The notes beneath the pieces were generated by a model. That model was not told where the DNA came from, made no database searches, and was given only the letters and a program-made list of their open reading frames with translations. The translations under genes were made by a program, and so were the position numbers. From Fimbriiglobus ruber (GTDB lineage: Bacteria > Planctomycetota > Planctomycetia > Gemmatales > Gemmataceae), in assembly GCF_002197845.1 (NCBI RefSeq), contig NZ_NIDE01000003.1, forward strand, positions 62,001 through 126,000: 64,000 nt of DNA, given 5' to 3'. Below, in pieces: positions 14,707 to 23,232 of this stretch. The stretch's first letter is position 1. Every line of letters starts with the position of its first letter.

Positions 14707-16908
14707 TTAAATGTGGTCGAGAGTATCCATCCAGATGCGGAGTTCGCTGAACGATTTTTCGTCCAGGTATTCTTTTCCGAACTCGGCGATCTGGCGGTAA
14801 ATCACCGAAAACTTCTTGTCGGTCAACTTGGTTTTGGTTTCGACGATGTCCTTGATTAGCGGATCTTTTTCGCCGCCGATGATGAAAAACGCGAGCGGCT
14901 GGTTCGGGACCGTGTCTTTCGGCGCGGCGCCCAACGCGGCTCCGGACACGGCCACGCCACGGATCAAATCGCGGGCGTTAAAGCCGAGGTAGAACGCCAT
15001 TTGTCCGCCGATACCCATCCCGTGCGCGATCACCCGCGAGCGGTCAACAGTATATTGGCCGACCACCGTTCGCACGTCCTGAATCACCCCTTCGGTCTCA
15101 CTCGCGACCCAGCCCTCGGCGTTCTTCGATTTCGGGCCGATGAGGATGAAGTGGTTGTCCTCGCAGTAGTCGCGCCAGATTTTGACCACGTCCTTGGCGT
15201 CCCGCCCGCCTTTGCCGGCCGAATGCAGCCAGATGATGACGCCGTGCGAAATGTTCTTGTTGTAGGTTTCCGGCACGAACACCCAGTATTCGCGGCCGAG
15301 GACCGGGTCTTTCCGTTCGAGCAAACCGGTCTCGATCTCGTCCTTCTTCTTGTCGTCGTCTTTCTTATCGTCTTCGATCTTCTCTTCTTTTTTCGGCTCA
15401 AGGCCGCCCTTCGGCGCCCCCTTCTCTTGCGCGAGAGCTTTCTCGGCGGATGACGGCAACGGGGCCTGATCGCCCAAGAGGTCGGGCGGGAGGACGCCGA
15501 GTTTCACGGTGAGGGTCTCGGTCTTTCCGCCTTCCTTCCGCTTTATTTCCAGGCGCACGTCGCTGTTCGCCGGCAGGCGGGAGATGTTGCCGGCTAATTG
15601 TGCGCGGCCGACAACGGGTACGAGCGGTTGCTCCCCACCCTTCTTGGGCGCGGGCGGATTCTTGGGTGCGGGCCGGTCCTTCGGGGCCGGCCGATCCTTC
15701 GGGGCGGGGGCGGGCACGACTCCCGCGGTGATGCCGATCTTCATGATGCGGTCGCCCGTTTTCAGGCCGGCCGCCGCGGCGGGGCTGTTGGGATAAACGT
15801 GGCGGACTTCCACGCCCGGCTCGGGATCATCGCGGAGGGGGAGGATGCCGAGGAACGGTTGCGTGGCCGCGGTCACGGCGGCCGTGAGAACGAGGCCCGC
15901 GAACTCCTCGTCTTTCCCGTCCCGTGTCACCTTGACCGTCACCACGTCGCCTTCGTATTTCGGCCCGAGGACGTGCTGCAACTGCGAGAAATTCTCGACC
16001 GGTTTGCCGTCGATGGCCACGATCGTGTCACCGGCCTTGATACCGGCTTTCGCGGCTGCCGAGTCCGGTGCGACCGACCCGATCGTGAGGGCCACATTGT
16101 ATTGCTCGGTCGTCTGCTGCGGGGTAATGCCGAGCATCCCGCGCTTCAGGTCGCGACCGGCTTTGAGTTTGGGCAACACGGCGTAAACGTCTTCGAGCGG
16201 GATGGCGAACCCGATGCCGGAATCGTACCACTCGACCCCGGCGGTATCGGTGTCCCCGCGGGGGGAAGCCGGCACCAGAACTCCCATGACGCGGCCGTCG
16301 ATCGTGACGAGCGGGCCGCCGTAGTTTACTGGCGAGACTTTCGCGTCCGTCTGGAGCGCCTTGCCCCAGATGCGGCCCGTCGCGCTAATGATGCCGAGGC
16401 TGACGGACGGTGCACCGGGGGGGTCCGAGTCGAGGGCGCGGCCGAGGGCGAGGGCCCATTGGCCGACTTGAACATCCTTCTTCGGCACGGCCACGGGGAC
16501 GGGAAGATCTTTCGCGTCCACCTTCAACAGCGTGAGCATCCGCGTCGTATCGTTGGCCACAATCTTGGCGACCACCCGCGGTCGGCCGGGGAGCGTGACG
16601 AAGATGCTGTTCGGCTTGTTCGCGAAGTTGAACGCGCTGGAGATGATGTACCCGTCTTTATCGACGATCAGCCCACTGGTCGGCCCGACGCCCTTGCGGA
16701 TGCCGGCTCCCGGCCCGCCACCGACCGTCTCACTGCCGCCCGACGTCTCGATCTTCACCACGACCGGCGCGACCGCGGCCGCGGCCGCTTTGACCGCCTT
16801 TTCGTTGGCCTCGTAAACGTCTTCCTGCCCGCGGGCGGCCCCGGCCGCCGCGACCGCGACGGCGAGCGCCAAGGACCAACCTGTGATCGTGCGTCGTTGC
16901 GGGTACAT
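14707..16908 (-). CDS. degenerate trypsin-like protease with two PDZ domains fused to an alpha/beta-hydrolase-like domain
   Basis: A 733-residue exported protein (signal peptide 1-27). Residues 35-250 follow the HtrA protease fold, but the triad is gone: the histidine position reads SSAFNFA (Phe93), the aspartate position RMLTLLKV (Met124) and the serine position VNYGGPLV (Tyr196). PDZ1 is at about 255-342 and PDZ2 at about 352-475, the latter interrupted by a repeated Pro-Ala-Pro-Lys linker (398-423). After an acidic/lysine linker (508-526) comes an esterase/PHB-depolymerase-like domain (535-733). Its nucleophile elbow reads HGMGIGG, with Gly633 where Ser is expected. Both enzymatic modules therefore look inactive, so a binding or scaffold role is more likely. 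It is the last gene of the minus-strand cluster. Confidence 0.85.
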   Translation of the reverse strand: MYPQRRTITGWSLALAVAVAAAGAARGQEDVYEANEKAVKAAAAAVAPVVVKIETSGGSETVGGGPGAGIRKGVGPTSGLIVDKDGYIISSAFNFANKPNSIFVTLPGRPRVVAKIVANDTTRMLTLLKVDAKDLPVPVAVPKKDVQVGQWALALGRALDSDPPGAPSVSLGIISATGRIWGKALQTDAKVSPVNYGGPLVTIDGRVMGVLVPASPRGDTDTAGVEWYDSGIGFAIPLEDVYAVLPKLKAGRDLKRGMLGITPQQTTEQYNVALTIGSVAPDSAAAKAGIKAGDTIVAIDGKPVENFSQLQHVLGPKYEGDVVTVKVTRDGKDEEFAGLVLTAAVTAATQPFLGILPLRDDPEPGVEVRHVYPNSPAAAAGLKTGDRIMKIGITAGVVPAPAPKDRPAPKDRPAPKNPPAPKKGGEQPLVPVVGRAQLAGNISRLPANSDVRLEIKRKEGGKTETLTVKLGVLPPDLLGDQAPLPSSAEKALAQEKGAPKGGLEPKKEEKIEDDKKDDDKKKDEIETGLLERKDPVLGREYWVFVPETYNKNISHGVIIWLHSAGKGGRDAKDVVKIWRDYCEDNHFILIGPKSKNAEGWVASETEGVIQDVRTVVGQYTVDRSRVIAHGMGIGGQMAFYLGFNARDLIRGVAVSGAALGAAPKDTVPNQPLAFFIIGGEKDPLIKDIVETKTKLTDKKFSVIYRQIAEFGKEYLDEKSFSELRIWMDTLDHI

Positions 16909-17216
16909 CGCGGATCATTCCTGACGGGTATTGAATATTGCAGGTAATTGAGACGGCGGGTGTCTCCCAGGGTGTTGCCCTGGGCAATTTCCCCAGGGCA
17001 ACACCTGGGCAGTCTCCCCAGGGCGTTGCCCTGGGCTGAGAACTATCAGTCCTTCGGACTGAAAACCGCCAGAGATATTCTTTGCCCGTGGGCCAGGCGT
17101 CTCAACAGCTTCATTCTTCACCCTGAAAGGGTGATAGTTCTCAGCTCAGGGCAACGCCCTGGGACGCCTGATGCCCTGGGACGCCTGACGCCCCGGGGAC
17201 GGCCACTGCTTCGGGC
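16909..17216. repeat. palindrome-rich intergenic repeat
   Basis: 308 bp between two protease-like genes. Left arm 17017-17048 and right arm 17132-17163 are reverse complements at 31 of 32 positions. An additional pair lies at 16966-16984 and 16992-17009, with core CCCAGGG(T)GTTGCCCTGGG. Small hairpins AGTCCTTCGGACT and CACCCTGAAAGGGTG are nested in the 83-base spacer. There is no open frame of note. It appears to be a repetitive extragenic palindromic element; spread elsewhere in the genome cannot be judged from this window. Confidence 0.85.
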
Positions 17217-18350
17217 CTACTGCTTCGGGGCCGGCGGCATGGGCGGCAACGGCACGCCCTTGGGGTATTCTTCGAGCTTGAGTTCGACCGTTTGCAGCCC
17301 CTCGCCCCGGCGCACCTCGAACCGCACGACGGCCCCGGGCCGCGTCCGCCGTAGGAACTCGTGGAACGTCTTGATGCTGTAAACGGGCTCCCCGTCGATG
17401 AAACTCACGAGGTCGTCGGGCTTCAATCCGGCCTTGGCTGCGGGCGAACCGGGGTAAACGCTCTCGACGTAAGGCGGCGTCCGTTCCAGCACGTTCGGGA
17501 CGAAGACGATGCCGTGATACCCGCCCGCCCCGACGACTTCTTTCGCCCGGTTGACGGGCTTGTACTGGCCCTTCATCGCCTTGGCGGTGAACTCGGGGAT
17601 ACTGATCGTCACCGTTTTGTCGCCATCCTTGATGTCCACCTTCGCGCCGATCGGGATGGCGTAGTTCAGCCAAGTTTCGGTCAGCGTGTTCTTGATCTCG
17701 CGGCCGACGAGTCCGAGCAGGCGGCCCTTGCGGTCGGTGAGGGCACCTCCGCCGGCCCCGGGGTTGTTCGTGATCGCGTCGACCACGTAGACATCGCCGT
17801 TGTACGGGAAGTCGAAGATCCCGCGGCGGCCGTGCAGCTTGGCGTAGGCTGCCACAACGCCCCGCTGCACGCTGACCGGCTCGTCGCGCATGGCGATCTC
17901 GAAGATGTTGGCGAACGAGAGAACCCAGTCGCCCGGGACCGCCAGCGGTTGCTTGGCCGCGGCCGCGATGTCGAAGTAGGGCAGGTCCAGGTCCGTCGGC
18001 TCGTCGATCTTCTTCCCCTCGACCTTGATTTTGACGAGCGCCACGTCGAGTTCCGGCTCAGACACGATGAGTACGGCCTTCACCCGGCGGCCGTCGTAGA
18101 GGTGGACGATCAACTCGGACGTGTCGAGCATCTGGGTCGCGGACGTCAGGATGTACCCGTCCGGCGAGACCACGATGCCGGTGCCGTAATTCGCGATCCC
18201 GCGAAACCCGCCGGACCCGAACAGTTTCACGAGCTTCTGGTTGACCTCGTCCGACACCTTGTTGAACGGGTCGGCCGCGGACACGTGACCCGCGGATACC
18301 ATTCCGGCGGCCGCGAGCAGCGTACACAGCAGTATGCGGAAACGGGTCAT
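17217..18350 (-). CDS. degenerate trypsin-like/PDZ protein (HtrA-like pseudoprotease)
   Basis: A 377-residue protein with a signal peptide (1-25), an HtrA-like protease domain (about 45-245) and one PDZ domain (about 280-365, GSPAAKAGLKPDDLVSFIDG). Of the triad only Asp102 (PELDVALVKI) remains. The histidine site reads LTSATQML (Thr72) and the serine site NPGAGGGAL (Gly200 where HtrA has NSGG). It should be unable to cleave peptides but may still bind C-termini through its PDZ domain. It sits 64 bp after the intact protease gene at 18415-20247 and is probably co-transcribed with it, suggesting a regulator or adaptor for that protease. Confidence 0.85.
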   Translation of the reverse strand: MTRFRILLCTLLAAAGMVSAGHVSAADPFNKVSDEVNQKLVKLFGSGGFRGIANYGTGIVVSPDGYILTSATQMLDTSELIVHLYDGRRVKAVLIVSEPELDVALVKIKVEGKKIDEPTDLDLPYFDIAAAAKQPLAVPGDWVLSFANIFEIAMRDEPVSVQRGVVAAYAKLHGRRGIFDFPYNGDVYVVDAITNNPGAGGGALTDRKGRLLGLVGREIKNTLTETWLNYAIPIGAKVDIKDGDKTVTISIPEFTAKAMKGQYKPVNRAKEVVGAGGYHGIVFVPNVLERTPPYVESVYPGSPAAKAGLKPDDLVSFIDGEPVYSIKTFHEFLRRTRPGAVVRFEVRRGEGLQTVELKLEEYPKGVPLPPMPPAPKQ

Positions 18351-18414
18351 TGCGGTGCGTCTTGTTTGGTAGTGGGATCAATTCCACGCGGGCCGACCTG
18401 CGTCGACGCGCCCG

Positions 18415-20247
18415 TCATTTTTTATCCAACTGGTAGGACTTCACGGTCATCACCGCGTATTTCTTGTTCCCGGTGCGCACCTCGATCCGGTGCGGGAGTT
18501 GGCGGCCGTCGACCGGCTTGTAGTCGCCGAAGTAGAGTTCGCACGGGTCGTCTTCTTTGTTGATGACGGCCTCGCACCCGAGCAGGCGGTGGTCGGCCAG
18601 CGAGAAGTACCACTTCGTCTCGAACGAGGCGTGCTTGGTCCGCAGCACCTCACAATCGACGCGGAGATCCTTCAGGCTCTCGGGCTGGGTGCCGTCGGTC
18701 CGGGGCGGGTAAAACGGCTCGTGCCCGCCGTGGTCGAACCCGCCCTCGAAGCCGCCTTTGCCGGCCGTCAGCAAGCGGCGGTATTGGTAGAGCGCGGCGA
18801 GCAACCCGCCGCTGCCCTGGGGTTGCACCAGTTCCCCCAACGGTTGGTCGGCCTTGAGGGGTTTGACCGCGTCGTCGATCCCGTTCCGCGAGATTTTCAC
18901 CTCGGTCATGCCGTCCGAGCCGTCCACGAACGTCAACTGGAATTCGCCCTTCCGGTCGGTCAGTTCGATCGTGCCCGCCGCCTTCCAGTTCCCGGCCAGG
19001 GGTGTGAAATCCCCGGTCTGTTTGAATGCGGCGGTGAGTTTGTCCTGGCACTGCTTGTTGAAGTAGTAATTCGCGAAGCCTTTCTTTTCCTCGAATAGCT
19101 TCTTGGCCGGCGATTTGTCCTGGCCTTCGTGCTGCGGACGCCCGCCACCGGGTGGTCCGGGCGGCATCGGCGGGCCGCCGGCCATCGGTTTCTCGACCAC
19201 CGTGTCGATGTTGCCCATGAGCCGGACGAGGATCTCTTTCTTCTCGGCGTTCGCGTGCCGGTAGGTCAACGGCAGCCGCCACTCCTTGGGGAAGATGCCG
19301 AGGATGTTCTTGTATTGGTTGGTGCTGGACAGCTGGCGGCCGGCGAAGCGGACGACCTCGTCGCCCAGGGCGAGGCCCCGCTTGGCCGCGTCCGAGTCTT
19401 CGAGGATGGACCGGACCACCATTTTGGCCAGTTCGCCGTCTTCGTTCGCCGTTTCGATCGCGGCGCCCAGAGTCGCGTGGTCGGTGTCGATGCCGGCACG
19501 GAGGTGGCCGAGGAAGTTCTTGATCTGGTTGATCGAAATCGCGTACCCGACGCCGGAATTGACCCGGCCCCGCTTCTCGAACGAGCCGCGGCCGTTGATC
19601 CCGATGAGGTCGCCGTTCGCGTCGAACAACGGGCCGCCGGAGTTGCCCGGGTTGATCGAGGTGTCGGTCTGGATGCAGTCGGTGTATTCCAGCGTGCCTT
19701 TCCCCTCGGGCGGCTGATAGCGGTTTACCCCACTTACCAAGCCGTACGTCACCGTGGGGGTGAAATCGAGGCTGAGGCCGAAGGGGTTGCCCATCGCCAT
19801 CGACCAGTCGCCGACTTTCACGCCGTCGCTGTCAGCGAGTTTCGCGAACGCGAACTTGTCGCCCGCTTTCTTGGGCAGCAGTTTGATGAGCGCCACGTCG
19901 CCGACCTTGTCGAGGCCGACGACCACGGCGTCGTAGAGCTTCCCGTCGGCCAACCCGCACTGGAGAACGGGGCCGGTCGGCTGGACGACGTGGAAGTTCG
20001 TCAGCGCGTACCCTTCCTCATCGATGACGACGCCCGAGCCGCACGCCTCGCCGCCGTAAAAGCAAACGGCCGCGACGGTGGGCTTGACCTTGGCGATGAC
20101 GGCTACCCGCTTCGCCTCGGCTTCCAGAACCGCCTTGTCGACTTCCCCCGCGGCACGGTTCGCGCCGGACACCAGGAGCGCGGCTGCACCGAGTGTCAGT
20201 ACGAACGCGGCGAACAGGATTCGCGGGCGGCAGGCAATCGACTTCAT
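18415..20247 (-). CDS. trypsin-like serine protease with PDZ domain (HtrA/DegP type)
   Basis: A 610-residue exported protease. The ATG at 20247 begins a clear signal peptide (residues 8-32); the ATG at 20274 adds only nine residues. The triad is complete: His86 in LTNFHVV, Asp117 in GDVALIKL and Ser203 in NPGNSGGPL. A PDZ domain follows (about 275-350), then a glycine/proline linker (about 352-370) and a 240-residue C-terminal region of unknown type ending QLDKK, which may be a beta-rich, lipocalin-like substrate-handling domain. It probably works in the periplasm on misfolded or regulatory proteins. It precedes two catalytically dead relatives in the same direction. Confidence 0.9.
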   Translation of the reverse strand: MKSIACRPRILFAAFVLTLGAAALLVSGANRAAGEVDKAVLEAEAKRVAVIAKVKPTVAAVCFYGGEACGSGVVIDEEGYALTNFHVVQPTGPVLQCGLADGKLYDAVVVGLDKVGDVALIKLLPKKAGDKFAFAKLADSDGVKVGDWSMAMGNPFGLSLDFTPTVTYGLVSGVNRYQPPEGKGTLEYTDCIQTDTSINPGNSGGPLFDANGDLIGINGRGSFEKRGRVNSGVGYAISINQIKNFLGHLRAGIDTDHATLGAAIETANEDGELAKMVVRSILEDSDAAKRGLALGDEVVRFAGRQLSSTNQYKNILGIFPKEWRLPLTYRHANAEKKEILVRLMGNIDTVVEKPMAGGPPMPPGPPGGGRPQHEGQDKSPAKKLFEEKKGFANYYFNKQCQDKLTAAFKQTGDFTPLAGNWKAAGTIELTDRKGEFQLTFVDGSDGMTEVKISRNGIDDAVKPLKADQPLGELVQPQGSGGLLAALYQYRRLLTAGKGGFEGGFDHGGHEPFYPPRTDGTQPESLKDLRVDCEVLRTKHASFETKWYFSLADHRLLGCEAVINKEDDPCELYFGDYKPVDGRQLPHRIEVRTGNKKYAVMTVKSYQLDKK

Positions 20248-20595
20248 GGCATCAACTTCCCGATTAACGAGCATTGAATCGCCGCAAAGATTAAGAAATT
20301 AGCCACAGAGGTCACCGAGAGGGCCGAGAGGGCCGCGCAAACATTTTTATCCGAGAGACTTTACATCAATTCCCGGCCGTCTGACCGTGGTCAGAGGTTG
20401 GTCGGCCGCAGTCCCGGCACCGGTTTTTACCAAACGAACCCAATTTTCAATCATCTAATCGTGGCCAGATGCTAGTCGGCCGCAGTCACCGGCACCGGTT
20501 TTTACCAAACGAACCCATATACTGCCCTGGCATCGCGAACGATACTGCTCACTCTCTTCTGTTCGTCCTCTGTGCTCTCTGTGACTAAATCAGAT
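20248..20595. other. intergenic region with direct repeats
   Basis: 348 bp between the NPCBM gene and the protease gene, likely holding the protease promoter. It has two imperfect direct copies of a roughly 60-base unit (see 20384-20517). There is no open frame of note. Confidence 0.6.
20384..20517. repeat. tandem direct repeat, about 74-bp period
   Basis: 20401-20442 and 20475-20517 share GTCGGCCGCAGTC and CACCGGTTTTTACCAAACG, differing by one inserted base. Similarity continues weakly upstream (CGTGGTCAGA versus CGTGGCCAGA). The copies lie about 150-270 bp upstream of the protease start. Confidence 0.8.
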
Positions 20596-21840
20596 TTACT
20601 TCTGCAACCGCGCGTCCGCGAGGTTGAGTTGGTTACCGGCGAAGAGCGCTTCGCGTTCGACCGTGAGCTTGAGTTCCTTGGCGTCCTTGACGTTCAGCGT
20701 GACTTCGCGGGGCGCGTCCTTCTTGCCGATCGTTTCCGCGAACACCTCGCGGCCGTCGATCTCGATGCGTAGCTTGAGCGAGCTGTTGTCCGGCTTGACC
20801 CCGTCGAGAATACCGACCGTAGCTTTGAACTCGCGGAACGTCGGGTCGAATTTATACGTGAGCGTGGTATCGGGCGGGACCGAAATCCCCTTCGAGAACT
20901 TCTTCCCCGCCAGCACGATTTCGGTCGCCCCGAGCGCTCGATCGTTTTGGAGCTTGGGGGCGAACGGGTACTGCTCACCCAGCGGACCGTCCTTCTCCGC
21001 GGGCGGGTAGACGGCGACCGCTTCGAGATCCGATAGGTACGAGACGTTCCCCTGGCTGAAGTCAAACTTGGAGACGCCGGCGAGAGCGGTGTAGTCGACC
21101 GTCACGCCGCCGACCGTCTTCACCTTCAGCCGGGTGCCGTCGAGTTCGACCGCTTGGGCGACCAGTGTGTTGCCGAACACGTCAACGACTGAACACAATT
21201 TCGGCGGGATCACGTCCTTGGGCGGCTGGTTGAGGATCAGCCCGCCGGTCGCGCGGGTGAGCCGGAGCGTCACGGACATACCGTCCTCCCGCTCGAACGT
21301 GATCGAGTCCCCGACTTCGTTGCCACTCATCACCGTACCCGCGAGCGGGTTAAGGCCCGCCGCCTGACGAACCACGAACAAATCCCGTTTGCCACGGGCC
21401 GCGAGTAACTTCTTCCAGTCGTCGCGGTTTTTCGGATCGTTCGCCCCGCGCATGAGCCATGAGATTGAACCCAGGGGCAGGTCGAACACCGGGGCCGCGA
21501 TTCCGGCTGCGGGCAGCAGCGTGACCTCGACCATCTTCCCCTTCACCTTCACTTGTGACACGCGGATAACCGAGCCGTCGGTCAGTTCGATCTCGTCGTA
21601 TTTCTCGTCGGGAGCCGGTACGACCACCTTGTTGTGCAAGTCGATCGCGGCGATCGATTGAACGGGGATCTTGACGACAGCGCTGGCCTCGTCGCGAAAC
21701 TCGACGTTCGGCGGAGCAATGCCAACCACCGTCCCGGTGATCGGTTTGCCGCTCAACGGCACGAGATCGGCGGAGTGGGCTACCGTCGGGACGAGCAATC
21801 CGAGGAGGAGAATCGGTGCGAAGCGAAGCGCGGTTGTCAT
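20596..21840 (-). CDS. NPCBM/NEW2-domain secreted protein
   Basis: A 414-residue protein with a signal peptide (MTTALRFAPILLLGLL...). The N-terminal and middle thirds are beta-rich and resemble planctomycete DUF-type carbohydrate-associated modules. Residues from about 270 to 410 match an NPCBM domain, a putative carbohydrate-binding module found at the N-terminus of glycosyl hydrolases (features: SYLSDLEAVAV, LGATEIVLAGKKFSKGI, FREFKATVGILDG, GREVFAETIGKKDAP). No hydrolase domain is present. The start at 21840 was chosen because the upstream in-frame ATG at 21891 adds a non-signal leader. It is likely anchored to polysaccharide at the cell surface. Confidence 0.8.
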   Translation of the reverse strand: MTTALRFAPILLLGLLVPTVAHSADLVPLSGKPITGTVVGIAPPNVEFRDEASAVVKIPVQSIAAIDLHNKVVVPAPDEKYDEIELTDGSVIRVSQVKVKGKMVEVTLLPAAGIAAPVFDLPLGSISWLMRGANDPKNRDDWKKLLAARGKRDLFVVRQAAGLNPLAGTVMSGNEVGDSITFEREDGMSVTLRLTRATGGLILNQPPKDVIPPKLCSVVDVFGNTLVAQAVELDGTRLKVKTVGGVTVDYTALAGVSKFDFSQGNVSYLSDLEAVAVYPPAEKDGPLGEQYPFAPKLQNDRALGATEIVLAGKKFSKGISVPPDTTLTYKFDPTFREFKATVGILDGVKPDNSSLKLRIEIDGREVFAETIGKKDAPREVTLNVKDAKELKLTVEREALFAGNQLNLADARLQK

Positions 21841-21900
21841 GCGAAGATGTCGGCAGCGGTACGGATAGAGAATCAGAGACTTAAAAATCAACTACAACTA

Positions 21901-21993
21901 CTTCGGGCGAGCGGGGACGTGAGTCCCTTGAGGGGCAGGCAGCGGCAGACACCGGCTGCCCCTCAAGGGACTCACGTCCCCGCTCGCCCGAAG
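21901..21993. repeat. perfect 38-bp inverted repeat
   Basis: 21901-21938 is the exact reverse complement of 21956-21993, with a 17-base spacer. Each arm holds a smaller palindrome, GGGACGTGAGTCCC. It lies between two co-oriented genes, 15 bp after the stop at 22009 as transcribed, and could stop or weaken transcription. The core resembles the repeat at 35966-36134. Confidence 0.93.
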
Positions 21994-22008
21994 AAAAACA
22001 CTCTACCA

Positions 22009-23112
22009 CTACGGCTTGAAGCCGTTCATGCGGTTCAGCGACCGGAAGTAGTCTTCGATCATCGGCTTGAACTTGGGCGGGTAGTCCCGGACGATTTCCG
22101 AGATCACTTTCTTCCGTTCGGCTTCGGGCAGCTTGCCCCACACTTCCTGGTAGCTCCGCAACTTCTTCTCGTCGACGGCACCGGGGCCGCCGTTGGTCGC
22201 GATGTTGGCGGTTTCCATCGGGCTACTCGGGTTCGCCCCGCCCGGTCCGGGCTGGCCGCCGTTCGGGCAGGCGCCGCCGTTCGCGCTTTGCCCGCTCTTG
22301 TTCTTGCTCTGGTTCTCCAGTTCCTTGATCTTCTCATCGAGCCGGAAGACGATCTTCTTCTGAATGTCCTGGGTCTTCTGGCCACCACGGGCCAAGTCCA
22401 GCCGGCGGCCGCTGTTGTCCATCAGCTTGGTGATGTTCGACAGGTCTTTGTCGTCCCGCGGCCAGTTTTGGATATCGAGGAACATCAGGGTGGCGACGAC
22501 CCGGTAGCGGTCCGGGAGGTCGCTCACGTCGTCGAGAAGGCGGGCCAGCGACAGGACGGCGGCTTCCCGTTGGATCAGCGCGTGTTCGGCGACCGCCTTG
22601 TAGAAGTAGAAGCCGGCGGGGTCGACCAGTTGTTCGGGCGCCACACCCTTGATCGCTTCGAGTGCCTCTTCGTAAACCCGCCTGCCGGCGAGCGACTTGG
22701 CGTAAACGGCCGCGAGGTTTGCGCGAACGAACGGGTCGAGGGCCGTATCTTTGAGGAGCGCGGGCACTTCGGTCGGAGCCGTGTCTGATTTTCTGGCCAC
22801 GTCGAGCGAACTCGCGGCCGCGGGCAAACCGATCGCGATGCTATCAGCCACCCGGTCGAGGACGGAACGGCCGGCGTCGGACCAGACCGACTCGAATCGG
22901 GCCGCGTCGAACTTGTTAGAAACCTTGAGCCAGGCCTCACTCCGGGCTTTCGCCACTTCGGCCGGCATCGAGGTAAGAACGCCGAACGCGAGTGCCGTCC
23001 TGGGGGCTGCTGCTGCCGGCGGGAGCGGCTCGACCGCCCACGCGGGACCGGCTGCAATGAGGGTGCCGCCGGTCACCGTCACGGCGGTCGCGAACCACTT
23101 GCGAAGGGACAC
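22009..23112 (-). CDS. secreted protein of unknown function
   Basis: A 367-residue protein with a clear signal peptide (MSLRKWFATAVTVTGGTLIAAG, cut near PAWA). The body is mainly helical, with possible TPR-like pairs at about 115-215 (AGRRVYEEALEAIKGV, AVLSLARLLDDVSDLPDRY), a coiled-coil-like lysine stretch at 245-265 and a glycine/proline/asparagine-rich linker at 268-305. The helical tail SYQEVWGKLPEAERKKV resembles the C-termini of other planctomycete envelope proteins. I do not recognise a family. It follows the coiled-coil gene at 23233-25377 in the same direction (120-bp gap) and probably works with it. Confidence 0.75.
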   Translation of the reverse strand: MSLRKWFATAVTVTGGTLIAAGPAWAVEPLPPAAAAPRTALAFGVLTSMPAEVAKARSEAWLKVSNKFDAARFESVWSDAGRSVLDRVADSIAIGLPAAASSLDVARKSDTAPTEVPALLKDTALDPFVRANLAAVYAKSLAGRRVYEEALEAIKGVAPEQLVDPAGFYFYKAVAEHALIQREAAVLSLARLLDDVSDLPDRYRVVATLMFLDIQNWPRDDKDLSNITKLMDNSGRRLDLARGGQKTQDIQKKIVFRLDEKIKELENQSKNKSGQSANGGACPNGGQPGPGGANPSSPMETANIATNGGPGAVDEKKLRSYQEVWGKLPEAERKKVISEIVRDYPPKFKPMIEDYFRSLNRMNGFKP

Positions 23113-23232
23113 GGCTCACCTCATCGAAACGGAAAAGGGTCTGGGTTGGTGGGAGAGGGGGTGCCAAAGCTTAGCACCCGATTTTTTTTCGCCACTACAG
23201 TCTAGACGATCGAGGACGGGCGACACAACACC

